From Plasmopara viticola (Eukaryota > Oomycota > Peronosporomycetes > Peronosporales > Peronosporaceae): a stretch of 64,000 nucleotides of DNA. The stretch covers positions 868,001 to 932,000 of the forward strand of contig MBPM02000006.1 of NCBI GenBank assembly GCA_001695595.3, read 5' to 3'. The position numbers and the translations under genes are program-made. Below the pieces are notes generated by a model. It was not told the origin of the DNA, made no database searches, and worked only from the letters and a program-made list of their open reading frames with translations. Below, piece by piece: positions 24,746 to 36,373 of the stretch (positions within the stretch are counted from its first letter, which is position 1; the number at the start of each line of letters is the position of its first letter).

Positions 24746-25255
24746 TGAAAGACTCTGTTATCTCTTGCATAATTATTAGGTAGCCTTCAAGGCGATATAT
24801 TTTTCCAGGTGAAGACGTTAAAATTGTGCGCTTAGCCTCATCTCGGTTGCATTGTTATGAAAGAGCAAACGATTTACTTCAGTATATGGTGGATAGGGGG
24901 GCCGAAATATTTTCTTTGGTCTAACCGACTAATCGGTGGCCCCACACGTACAAGTAAGAAACCACGTATGAAAGAATTGGTAGGATCTGCAGAAGAGTCA
25001 AGCCGTAGCTCACATTTTGCCCCCTTCGCAGAGCCTAATGGCATTGGTGTACTTTTGGAAGTCTTTAATTTTGAAGCTGTATCTGGCTACTGTAGGTTAA
25101 AGACGAGGGGTGCACGTGCGGCGCGTATGCGTTTGTGCGTATTTCAGCATGAATAAATGGGGAGCAAGGGTGACTCAGCAAGAGAAATTGTGAGTATCTA
25201 CTCAAGATATATTTAATCACTTAGTGCTCAAAATCAGTTTCGACCTCCAAGCCAA
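24746..25255. other. No supportable gene; small hairpin
   Basis: One 99-codon plus-strand frame (24857-25156) has no recognised motif. GGGGCCG at 24899-24905 can pair imperfectly with CGGTGGCCCC near 24934-24943, and ACCGA-CTAA-TCGGT forms a perfect small stem inside it. Confidence 0.4.
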
Positions 25256-25950
25256 TTATTTGTGGGAGCCGCTAACTTCCACCCAGTCTGCGATTATATA
25301 GAGTCCTTAACCCCAAAACACAATGGTGATTGGCTATAAATACCTCTATCGTGACAAAATATACAAAAAGCAGCCTTGCTCGAATCTGCTTTTTCCCATG
25401 TCAATTTCAATGCACAATCTGCTGTAGTCACTTTAAGAGAGTAAAACTCAAATAATTGACGACTATTAAGAGCATGTATTCTAACGCAGGCATGTGTCAA
25501 TGCCAAAATGCCTTCAGACAGTGTTAGCGTGTGCCTTAACACCACCGACATTACCCGTGGTACACTTCCGTCAATGCCTCCAGCTCCTCTAGCTGCTGCA
25601 CAGTAACCTCAAGTGGCCACGTAAAGTGCCCTCAGTCAGCACCAGAACCCAGGGTATCAAGATTGACCGCGGGAGGGGTCGATACAGACATCGATGAAGG
25701 CATCTGGGCAGTTCATTGTGATGATCGTAAAATCTGAAGTGTCTTGACGTTAAAAATGTGCGTTTTGGTGGGCGTTAAGTAAGAGATGACGATGCGATGC
25801 GCAATCTTTCACATTTGCGTTGGAGGTTACAGTCCTTAGATTTATTTTTGAGCAACTGCCGTTGTGTATTGAGGTTAGGGGCTCAATATAATCGCAGATT
25901 GGGTGGAAGTTAGCAAAAACTGGGTTGAAGTTAGCGGCTCCCTTATTTTT
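25256..25950. mobile_element. Short DNA transposon with terminal inverted repeats
   Basis: The element occupies 25264-25942 (679 bp). The left end GGGAGCCGCTAACTTC is repeated in inverse orientation at the right end, GAAGTTAGCGGCTCCC. Homology continues inward through ACCCAGT and CTGCGATTATAT, with an internal duplication of the GGAAGTTAGC motif in the right arm. It is flanked by TTATTTGT (25256-25263) and TTATTTTT (25943-25950), matching at 7 of 8 positions. An 8-bp target duplication is characteristic of hAT-type elements. The only internal frame (minus strand, 25294-25551) carries FCIFCHDRG, which could be a zinc-finger scrap, and there is no transposase. Most likely a non-autonomous, internally deleted element. 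Confidence 0.8.
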
Positions 25951-26421
25951 AGGTTTATTGAACTAAATTTGAAAAGAAATCCACTTCGAAGACCGGCTTT
26001 AATCACCAAAAAGACCTGGAATTAATGTTTTGTCGCTTGCTTGACAAAAAGCTTTGATCTCTCTGTGCATGTATCAAAGACGCGCACAGTAAAATATTGG
26101 AGCACGCAGTGTAGAGATCTATCCATCACGGGTTAAATTTGTACGCTCAAGAGCATCTCCTGGGTAACATTTAAACCGCAAATAATTTTGTTTCTTCTGC
26201 CTCGAGTCTTTCCCAAACAAATACTGATCGGTCCTCTTGGGTGAAAGGATACAAGAACGACCTCATTTAACGTTTTGCTAAGAAAAGCATAGACGTCAAA
26301 GCTACGGTTAGAAGAGTGAATCGATCGACCATCTAGAATTCTTGCAGCAACCATGGAGTTTTTCGCGTCGATAGTCAGCAATAGCAGTGGATACTGCTAA
26401 GCAGCTCCGACGCCTTTGGCT
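25951..26421. other. Upstream flank of the sugar transporter pseudogene
   Basis: No gene or clear promoter element recognised. Confidence 0.4.
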
Positions 26422-27892
26422 ATGACTGCAGTTGCTGACAACGAAACTGATCTTGTTAAACCAACGTGGAAGTTATACGCCAATGTTACCATAGCAGTAA
26501 TCCAAGGCATTTAATTTGGATGGTCCACATCACAAATGAACAATTCGATATTCGATCATGCAATGCACGACCGATCAAGCCCGGTACGTGCCTCATGTTT
26601 CCCGGACACACCAAGACCCAGAGGACTATCGCAGTCAGCGCGTGGATTGTTGGTGAAATGATCGGTTCACTTTTGACTGGACGACTTTCGAACAGATTTG
26701 GACAGAAACCAACCATGATGGCCAATTGTGTTGTCATGATTGCTGGTGGTGTTATTCAGGCTACATCCATTACCATCACGACTTTCAGTGTTGGCCGTGT
26801 CTTTGCAGGTATCGCATCAGGCAATTCAACAGCAGTAATTCCTGGCTTCATTGGCGAGATTTGTCCACCACATCTTCGCAGCAAATTGAGAGTGTGCTTT
26901 CAGCTTTCTAACTGTCTCGGTCAATTCCTGGTAGCAATCATGTTCTTCTTCGCTAGCACGAGCACCAATTAGGGGTACGTTGGATGGGTTTCCAATCGTG
27001 CTTGGGGTATTGTTCCTGGCATTGGCACCGTCTGTCTTGGTGGAAAGTCCCGCGTGGTTGTTGATGGTCGAAAAACCCAAGGAAGCGAGAGACCAATTAG
27101 CGCGTCTCTTTGGTGAGGATACCGTGTATGCGGCCAAAATGTGGATTAACCAGCAGCAAGAAGACGTTGAGTTTAGACGGGAGAGAACGATTAAGTTTGA
27201 GGACCTCGGTATGTCAAAAAATGGCATTAGCCCCTACTCAAGGTCAAGCCAGTACTCTTCCGAGACTGTTTACGTCGTTGCTTTCACAGATGCTAACGGC
27301 CATCGGTGTGGCTGGTGCTCTACAGTTCTCCGGTATAGATGCGGTCTTCTTGTACTCGTCCGGCATTTTCAAGCAAGCGGGACTTTCGGACATTCGAATT
27401 GGTGTATTGATACTCAACCCCATCAATATGGTACCGACCTTGTTCAGTGGCTTTCTAGCCTCGCGATTCGGTAATCGCAAGCTTGTTTTGTTCGGCCTCG
27501 CAGGCATGCTACTAAGTGCGCTTGGTATTACAGCGTCGCTAGTGACTCACATGTACTCGCTTGCTATTCTGGTTGTTGCGCTCAACATGATTGCATATGG
27601 TGCAAGTCTGGAACCACTGGTTTGGGGGGTCATGGCAGACGACGCGCGAGCAGTAGGATGCTCCATTTGCGTAGGCTGCAGTTGGTCGTGCAGTCTCATC
27701 GTTGGATTAAAGTATCCGTACATTTCTGCTGCCTTAGAAAAGTATAGTTTCGTGCCATTCATGGACACGATCACATTGTCATTTCTCTTCTTGCCCGATA
27801 CGTCTGGCAAGACCATTCAAGATATCATGAATTTGCTGAAAAAAGGACAAAATCTGATTTTGACCCGAAACTCTACGTTCGGGTCGTCTTAA
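26422..27892 (+). pseudogene. MFS sugar (hexose) transporter, broken
   Basis: A GLUT-type major facilitator remnant. The start (ATG at 26422) is followed by a normal N-terminus reaching VIQGI, then an in-frame TAA at 26512-26514. At least three frameshifts follow, between about 26520 and 26600, near 26970 and near 27215. Family marks remain visible: MFPGHTKTQ before helix 2, GRLSNRFGQK at 26679-26708 (normally GR-x2-DR-x-GR, so Asp is now Asn and Arg is now Gln), VESPAWLL (PESPRWL in the family), the second-half SRFGNRK loop, and the C-terminal LFLPDTSGKT motif near 27784. Length is right for a 12-helix hexose porter of about 490 residues. The intact gene would import hexose across the plasma membrane; this copy cannot make a full protein. 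It converges on the gene at 27933 with only 40 bp between. Confidence 0.9.
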
Positions 27893-27932
27893 ATAATTTT
27901 TATTGTAATGTTTACTGTTCGCAGCATCATTT

Positions 27933-28415
27933 TCACATTTCAAGCTGGAAAATCAGAGTGTCCATGTCGTCATTTTCGTCGTCGGTCGACTGTTTGGCCC
28001 ACCAAGTGAGCGACGACGAGGCTGCTGACGTATTAAAGAGGTCAAATGCGCCGTCTGACATGAAGCTAGAGTCCGACAGCTTGAGGCCTGGGCTGTAGTA
28101 GGTGTGCTCGCTGCTGGCTTGATAATAGTATTCCTCACCATCACTGTTGGTATCGGTCTCCTCGTCGTCTGAAGCCTCAGTCCCAAGCTCGTCGATTCTG
28201 CGGCAAATCGACGTGAGCAATCTTTCGGGTTTGTCCTTTGAAGGCGATTTTATTTGGATAGAAGCCGAGGTCAGCGCCTTATCGTGAGGTACTTGATCAA
28301 TTTCTGAGCAACTGCCCTCGGTGACTGCGAGGTCTGAGTGGACGCTTAACAATGGGAGATCGTAGGACCGACGAAGAAAAGCGCCTGCGGGTTGAAGCAG
28401 GAGCACTTTGCACAT
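27933..28415 (-). CDS. Small acidic serine-rich hypothetical protein
   Basis: A 160-codon minus-strand frame with an ATG start at 28415. Its base composition is better balanced than the surrounding debris. The product has a short hydrophobic start (MCKVLLLQPAG), a middle block LLTSICRRIDELG, then a long acidic, Ser- and Tyr-rich stretch (EASDDEETDTNSDGEE and onward) and a final DDMDTLIFQLEM. No domain is recognised. The start context is weak (T at -3), and upstream frames at 28416-28633 could supply an earlier exon, so the 5' end is uncertain. Its 3' end is 40 bp from the end of the convergent transporter pseudogene. Confidence 0.5.
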   Translation of the reverse strand: MCKVLLLQPAGAFLRRSYDLPLLSVHSDLAVTEGSCSEIDQVPHDKALTSASIQIKSPSKDKPERLLTSICRRIDELGTEASDDEETDTNSDGEEYYYQASSEHTYYSPGLKLSDSSFMSDGAFDLFNTSAASSSLTWWAKQSTDDENDDMDTLIFQLEM

Positions 28416-29816
28416 TGAATACTGGATTTCGTGGTTGGTTGTGTCGTGGCAGGCACTTTGAAGAATGGAGGCATGGGGAGCACAATCATTAGAGGCAATA
28501 ATAGAACAGGGTACTGCAAAAAAACGGACAGCAAAGATCTTATGGTAGGTAGGTAGGTATCTTGCTCATAAGATTCGGCGAAGTTGCCGCAGTCAGTACT
28601 TGCGGGCATGTCAGTCAGAAGTGCAAGTTGCAAATAGTTACGACGTCAGATAGAAATTCGATAAAAAATGTACATAAATTCTGTCAATTGTGTGTGGAAG
28701 TCTGATTCGGCAGCGGTAATGTCGTCATTACTGTACTTGATTATCGCACACCTTCCCGAAGCTCAACCATATGACTTGGGCCTCACGTCTGTAGCCATGC
28801 GCATGCCCGGAGGTGCAACGGCAAGTTTGGGAACGTAAGGTTTGTGCAGTACACGTATTAGCAGGCAGCGCTACCCCTGCCGCTTCAAAGTAGTCATTGC
28901 TGGAATATAGTGTGTAAAGGTATTGTTGCTGTTTAAATGATCCTTTTAAAAGCGATAGCTCATCTATAAAAACGCAAATAATATCTCAAGCTAGCGACTT
29001 ACGACACGGTGCAGCGATAGATAATAGCGTTATGACGCACGTACCGACCACAACCGCAATATTTAGTGTTTTGTAGAGTTGTAGTGCGGACCTATAGAGA
29101 AATTTTGGGCCTTAAGAAACCTTAGACAGCTATATGTGCATCAGCTCGATCTATTTAAATTCCAAGCAGTCCAGAATTGATTTATCAAATGCCAACCATT
29201 TGACGCTCACAAGGCTCTTTAATTACATAATGTTGATCTCCGTGCCGTTATCGTTATAGTCCTCGTGACCGCCGATCCTGCAACATGTAATTTTTCTCAA
29301 CGGTCTTCTCATCAGTAAAGATCTTCTCGCATCATTGTATAGCTGCTGTCCATACAATCATGCGAAAAGACTTTTTGTAATTGTGTCGTCACGATTATTC
29401 TGCTATGACGTAGCCAATAATGGTGTTAAAATAATGGCGTATATAGTTTTTCATCAGACTTAAAGCATATTAAAGACATGATTCGCCTACTTAGAAGCCA
29501 ACGATGCAAGGCTGGTCGTAATAATCATATAAACAGAATTGAGCTCTTTGGCTTGTCCATTGGACCTAGCACCCTTGCCTCCAATTTGATTTTAGCCCTC
29601 CACTGTGCCTTTTTGTCAAGAAATCATTTTTACTATAAACAAAAGCTATCTTTTATATTAACCCTCGAAACTCGTTCAGAAGCGTCACCTCACAAATTGT
29701 CACTTGGCATGTAACTTTTTTCAAAGGAAACGATAGAGGTGTGCAACACTGGTCATACGCTACACAACAATGTGGCGATTGTGACTCCAATTTTGAGCCA
29801 AAAGTATATGGATATC
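28416..29816. other. No supportable gene; short GGTA tandem repeat
   Basis: A (GGTA)n run lies near 28543-28557. Patches around 29220-29275 and 29386-29440 loosely resemble the LTR-like repeat (TTATCGTTATAG; ATGACGTAGCCAATAATGG). Nothing else is recognised. Confidence 0.4.
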
Positions 29817-30166
29817 AGTACTGATGATTAGCTCGGAAAAGGATGGGGTGACGCCCTCCTCCCAAGCGCGGGGGCTAAATGCTCGCGCGCTTCGGGCAGG
29901 TACTCTCGGGCATCTGCAGGTCCTTAACGAGTCTCACCCTCGACGCGACGGTCTCAAGTACCAGGGCGCCACCTGGGCTCTTACCAAGTCAGAGCTAAAC
30001 AAAATAATGGAAGACCCTCACGACCTCGGTGCTGGCTGCACTGCCCGCCGAACGAGACCCAACGTATGCAGACACCACTCTATGCCGTGGACTAGCCAGA
30101 CTGAGCCTAGCACGTGCATAGCTTGGCAACGCGATAACGTAATACAATTTAATAGTACTGATGATT
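29817..30166 (+). mobile_element. Short retroposon, copy A, with perfect 13-bp target duplication
   Basis: The element (about 29830-30153) is bounded by identical 13-bp direct repeats, AGTACTGATGATT, at 29817-29829 and 30154-30166. Its body begins TCGGAAAAGG, has a GC-rich structured 5' module of about 133 bp, then about 180 bp of different sequence ending in AATACAATTT. Copy B at 35.4 kb is nearly identical throughout; copy C at 63.7 kb shares only the 5' module and then leads into a LINE. An intact target duplication in otherwise decayed sequence indicates a fairly recent insertion by target-primed retroposition. The open frames inside are incidental. Confidence 0.9.
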
Positions 30167-33100
30167 TGTTCGCAAATGCTGCCCAAAAGTGTGCCACAAC
30201 GAAGCGACACGAAAACACTTAGCGCATAAGCTCTTATGACAAAAACCTGGAAAAGAGCCGCGCCAAAAGTCGCGGACACTAAAAAGCATATAGAATATGA
30301 GTGCTGGTCAGGATGGTTTAGCAAAAGTATAAGAAGTTTCAGCATCTTGCACAGAAGGCCCTAAAAAACACAATTTTCCGGTAAGCGACTAAGCACTTAT
30401 CTGGTCGTATGAAATTGTGGTATGCAGTGAGTTTGTAGATAGTCTTCCAAATTGTAGATCGCCATTATGTAACGGCCCGTCACTTCTTCCACGAAAACAT
30501 TAACGGTGTTCGATTAAAAAAATGAGTGCAATCGATCACTCTGCCGGTTTTTTTACTAAAAGACCTGGCAATAATTAACCGACATTGAAGAAGACTGCAA
30601 ATCGGCCGACTCCTTTCGCAATAACAAAGCCGATGAACAAGGAGGTTGCATCAAAGGCTGCGTCTACACCCGAGGCTGCCACATTTTAAATAGTGTGTCT
30701 ACGTCAGAAATTGCATAAGTTTTTAATCGACGAATTAAGAGTAGCTCGCTTGCTAAGAAGCCGTCCAGCTTAATGAGTGCTAGAGAGACATTCTACATCG
30801 CTTCGACGGGAAACGTTTGCATACCGTTTCTTTCGCACAAAATGTTTCGCCCATACAAAAACAAATAAGATAAGGAGCGCCACAAGTGATCCGGCGAGCT
30901 ATCACAGACTCTTTGCTCGCTAAAATAGCGAAAGGCCCAAGGTTTATGACAGGTCGGCCAGATAGACTTTATCAACGAGGGAAGGACTAAAAAAGTGTTA
31001 AAATTCTCTTCAGGCTTGCCCGCCATGCAGCCGTCAAGTCAGATAATTTGTCACCCCGATTCATTTCGATAATGACTCGTCCAGAATGACTTTGTTGACA
31101 GTGTTTCAAACATACGAATTTGGAAAATAGTAAAGTAGAAGAAGACAACCCAGGGGATATTTTCAGTGGCGGACCGTGCCACTAAAACAGAAGACTACGG
31201 CGCTCGTAAAATCGCCTCTGCTTCACGGCGTGCTCTACATGAAAGTGCAGCGTTAAAGAGCGTCGAAAAAGCTGACCTTGCCTTGACTCTATGCCATTGT
31301 TATGACAAGCAATCTCCCTTCCTTGACCGCGTGCGCGCACTGAAAATGCTCCCGGGGTCAACCGTAACTGTTAAGCTTTGGAGCTGATTTATCCGAAGGG
31401 ACCCTTAAACGGAACCCTGCGGACACCAGATTCACATGATCCAAACACCTAGCATCACCCACCGCAAACTCACAGGCAAATATCTTACTTTAAGCACATT
31501 GTATTCGCTCTTCGATTAAAGATTCGAGCAGATAGATCGTGACTTCAACCCTTGATTAAGCTGCAGTCGAATCGAGCTATGCATTGCTTGAGTATCAATT
31601 TACGGGCGAACCGCTTGTTCGTGACTAACACGCCGTGTTAAGCTGCGGGTCGGCCACTAGTTCGTCGTCAAAACGTTGTATTTGATCACCCCGAAGAGAC
31701 TGCCTCAAGTACTTAATCGTTGCGACTCTGGCCTCAACGAGCGCTCAGCGTCAGTTTCAATGTCTGGATGTCGGTCCCGCAGCATTAATCAAATCGTTTA
31801 AAGGCTCAAAAGTGTAGATGCTCGATACTGGCAATGCGAGTAATACTCAGGCGTCACATAACGCCTGAGGACAACTTAAGACTCGTAAATAGATGGGTAG
31901 CGAATAGCAAAAGTTTCTTTCTCTGCTCGTACTTCCCGACAACTTCAGCAATGTCGATAAACGAGTAAATTGGTATTGTTAGTGCGAATTTGCTTTCTGG
32001 CTGGGACGTGTCGATAACTGCCATGTCTATCACCCTGTATTTATGGTCCGAAACACTGTGTCTTCTTAGTACCGCTTACACAGCAATCACTGAAGACTCT
32101 AATCAATCTCTGCTCGTATCTTTTATGCTGCCAAAAAAGGCGGAGAAATGCGTAGTCTTGCCATGGACGATAACCACCATAATAAGAAGCGTCTTCAATA
32201 ACAGAGCAGTCGTGTCGAAGTGAGGATGATACCTCACAAATTTGCCTTATTAAGGATGATTCCTTCGCTTTGGAAGATACTCGGTTTGAGTCTGGTGGCA
32301 AAATCTTATTCATATGATAGTCGCACTTGCACTTTTTGTCTACTTAAATAATAGGAGAAATTTATATCGAGACCATGCATCACATTGCGTGCTTGTCACT
32401 TTGATGTTGGTCACTACTGGTGTATGGTGATAGGAGCAAATTGGTGAAGTACCGACAACTTCGACTGTCTAAGCAGGACATGAGTTGTTTTTACGGCTTC
32501 AAGATTTAACAGGCGGTTCTTGAGCCTCAAGTTCAAAGTCGCATCACTACTCGAGCACATCATTTAGCAAGTACCGCTTTCGATCGATTTGATTTTTTGC
32601 GTTGTCGGCACTTAGCTCTCTGCTAATTTTCTGGGTCGGTCTTGCATGGCTTAGTCTACAAACACAGTTTTGTCAACGCTTTCACGCTCACCTCTTCCGG
32701 GTCAAAATACGTGATACGTAAGCTTGCATCGAGCACTAGGTGTGTTCACATTTATATGGAAATAATAAGTCTCCTCTTTAGCTATAACAATTAATAGATA
32801 ATATAACGATAAAGCGCGGGTGCACTTTAGCCTTAGCTGTATCTGTAGGTACATTTTCAGCTTCAATTCGCCAAATGTCAAATTTTAAGCTTAAACGTTA
32901 TTACTCTTAATTTGGTCAGAGCATGCCTTAGCCTTGGCTTTCTGCCATGCGTCGCCACGCGTCTCGAGACAGAGTCGCTTTGCATTAAGGTTTTGATTTA
33001 TTTCCTTTTTAAAGGCGCACAGCCATGATGTATTGCCACAAATGGAAAACAAGGAATTGCTAACCAATTAATGTAAAGTAGCGCTTAGCCTGTTAGAGCA

Positions 33101-35385
33101 TGAGCGTCAATGCTTAACATAGACTCAATGAGTTGAAATATGCAGCTTCAACGCCTTATACGCAAACCTACTCAGCAATATGTCTTCGACGACGCGTTTG
33201 CTTGCTCTCTTTCAGCTTGAGTCTGCAAACAGTCTGCTGAAGACGTATAAACGTGGCGCCATACCTTGACGCTACTAATTTTGATAGAGTCCGGAAAGTG
33301 GATGTCTCATTTCAGGACAATCGAATATCAACGTCCATGTTTCATAGGTACAAAAGGCTGAAAAAAAAGCTGGCTGTCGACTATGTCAGGCACATCCGCA
33401 TGTAAGAAATTTTACTCAAACAATGAACAAAGACGATAATGCGGTCACATTTGGCTTGAATTGGCTAAGATGGTCCGATTAACATGTGCATACATACGAG
33501 CAGACCCACTTATACTATTCAGACTGCTACTGATAAAAATCAAAAGAACAATGTTCTACCTGTGGGCAGAACATCATTCTTCTGATTCTTATCATTCAGG
33601 ACCAATACATGTGAAGAGTCACCTCATCATTGCTATAAAACACAGTTCAGCTTCCACCGAGGGTCGATGTTGGCTTGCGCGGATTTGCACCGATATTTTC
33701 AGATTTGAGCTGTCAGCAAAGCGGGTCTTAAATAATTTAGAAGAGCTATATACGTGTCATCTCGCGAACATGCGGCGCGAACTTAATTTGCTATAGGTGA
33801 GCTCACAGTAGTGACGCAAACTAGAACACACTCTGGGCTGCCCAATAGCGCATTCGCCATAGCATATTGCGTTCATGCGTCGACGTTACAGTTCTTAATG
33901 AAGGTAGCCCGTGCACGAATTAAAAATTGTTAAAAACCTTGCTCCAAAAGCCAGTTCTAGTCTTTATGCCACGACCTATAATAGACTTTGCATCACTAAA
34001 TGTGAGCTAAAGTATAAAGTTCGTATGTATTATACAAAATTATACCAATATGTGTAAGCAGTAGCCCATAGACATGTGTCAGCTTCTCGGGATTACGCCT
34101 TTTCTTGAAGTTTAATTCATCACTTGGCTTGTACTTAAAAAATGATAATGCTCCTAGCACACTTGGATCGTGTGACTCCATTGCGATCATTTTGTCGGCC
34201 GCGGGTCATTCCCAACACCTGCGGATCGAAGTGCAATCACACCTTCATTTTCGTACTGAGAGGGTATATGACACGCTCGCGGAACACATGATATCCGCAA
34301 TGGGTGGTATACTGGTGAAAACTGCTACCTACTCTTGCTTGTAGAACTAATATACCGGCTTGCTGCACCCTTATTTTACCGACACTTGAGCTGTGCGCCT
34401 TTGGCATCGTTGGCAGCCGATGCAACCAGCGGAGCCGGACCATTCGCAAAAAGATAAAATTAAAGACCTTCAAGTCTTGCTTTGGAACAGAATACCTCAT
34501 AAGAAAGTATACAGGCTTTTTCGCATGCACAACAGGTGTAAAAGGAGAGCTCACCAAAGTATCAATTGCAAAAGATAGAGTTGGTTGATGTTATGATCGT
34601 GCCTTGCCATCTGATCACTGGTTCGTGTTCCTTAAGCCACAGCTAGCTCATCTCAAGTCAATCTATACTTAATTGTAGACAGAAAATTACCTCTTGCCGT
34701 CAAAATGCTCGAAATTTACAACGATCACTATCTCAATTTTATGTAAGTCTTGATTTATTCCATCAGCTAGCTAAATTACAGCTAACTCATTCACTTTTTT
34801 TCCTATTCGATCAACAGTAAATCTATTCTCGGGTGGCCGAAGTTGTTTGGATGCGACGGTCAAGTCTACCAAGACTTCAAATGGTTTAAATGTTCTGTAC
34901 ACTTGCGCGCGTAACTAGCAGTCCACAAAATTGCTTACCTCGATATATGTCAAACGCTAGGGATTAAGATTGCATCGATTCTGACCGCAATCGTTTGCTG
35001 ACGCGCCATAATTCTCGACGCGAAGATTTAAACAAGACTCAAAGTGGCTATCATAAAACTTTAATTACGGAGTTACATCTCTTCAGGATTCACTTGACAA
35101 GCATGGTGATGAGTCGCACGCCCCGATCAATATTCGAAATATTAACAAAAGTTATGCAATTTAAAAAAAAATTGGCGTGGCGTGATGCAATTCTTTTTAC
35201 TGCTCTCTAGGCTACTTAGAAATTTGTCAGAAAAAATATCGTCGATTCAATTGGCAATAAATATGAAGTTGCGATATCAGTACAGATTCTATAGGTTGAA
35301 TAAGTATAAAATAGAACTCAAGTATAAAAAAATATAACAATCGATCACTGTCGTATAGTTATATGTGTTTGCACGGGAAGTGAAC
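30167..35385. other. Long AT-rich stretch without a supportable gene
   Basis: Frames here are short and unrecognised. The better-composed ones are at 31166-31387 (plus) and 30793-31026 (minus), but neither has family motifs. I see no retroelement signature good enough to call. Confidence 0.4.
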
Positions 35386-35714
35386 TTCGGAAAAGGTTGG
35401 GGTGACGCCCTCCTTTCAAGCGTGGGGGATAATTGCTCGCGCGCTTCGGGCAGGTGCTCTCGGGCATCTGCAGGTCTCTAACGAGTCTCACCCTCGACGC
35501 GACGGTCTCCAGCACCAGGGCACCACCTGGGCTCTTACCAAGTCAGAGCTAAACAAAATAATGAAAGACCCTCACGACCTCGGTGCTGGCTGCACTGCCC
35601 ACCGAACGAGACCCGACGTATGCGGACACCACTCTATGCCGTGGACTAGCCAGACTGAGCCTAGCACGTGCATAACTTGGCAACGCGATAACGTAATACA
35701 ATACAATACAATAC
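35386..35714 (+). mobile_element. Short retroposon, copy B
   Basis: Near-identical to copy A from TTCGGAAAAGG to GCGATAACGTAATACAA. It ends in a repeated TACAA tail (about 35694-35714), the kind of microsatellite tail left by non-LTR retrotransposition. A target duplication is not obvious; only ACGGG is shared by the two flanks. In stem I of the 5' module a C has changed to T, turning a C-G pair into a T-G wobble, so the fold is kept. Confidence 0.85.
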
Positions 35715-36373
35715 GGGTACATGCGTTTTTTTCTTAATAAAAATATTGCAACGATAACTACTCAGCGCGTGACGTTGTCTGATCGTCCAGCATGAGTGGG
35801 CACTTCTCAGCCAATCAACGGCCTTAAAAGGCAGAGGCACGCGCTGAATCGTGGATAGAAGACGCATTGAATTAGAATGAGCCAATGTGTAATGCATATG
35901 CCCATCTTTTTGTCATACACTGTGATGTCACATAAAATTAGCGTATTTTCAAACTGAGATTGCGCTGAGTTCTGTAATTATTTACATGCTTTGAGCTTAG
36001 CGAAGAATAAATCCCTTCCTTTACCACCATAACAAAGATGGTTATTAAAGAGCGGCAATAGGCTGAAGAGATAGTCCAAGAGTATATATGACCAATATAT
36101 TACTATAGTGTTAATCGAGCATCTTCTTCTCTTTGGTGTCTCATTTTTTCTTCTGCACCATCTGTACGTGATCGAGTAAGTATTTTGCGACAAGGATATT
36201 ACAAAATATACTCTAATTGACGATCGAGTACTATTTTGATATAAAGTCATCCTTCCAAACTCAGCGTTGCACTTTTAGTCGCACACGTCCTCGACCTCTT
36301 GCGCCGCGTCAGTTAAGCCAACGTTTCTGTATCCACACCAGCGCCGTAGCTGCGTATAAATTTGTTTCCAAAC
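35715..36373. other. Upstream flank of phytochelatin synthase
   Basis: No gene recognised. A weak initiator-like TCATCC lies at 36247-36252, about 120 bp before the ATG, followed by TTCCAAACTC, but it departs from the oomycete consensus at several positions. Confidence 0.35.

Noticed and set aside
29824..30222. 132-codon frame that recurs at 35402 as a conserved protein
   Set aside because: The similarity is at DNA level over the whole retroposon, including its non-coding tail; this is a repeat, not a gene family.
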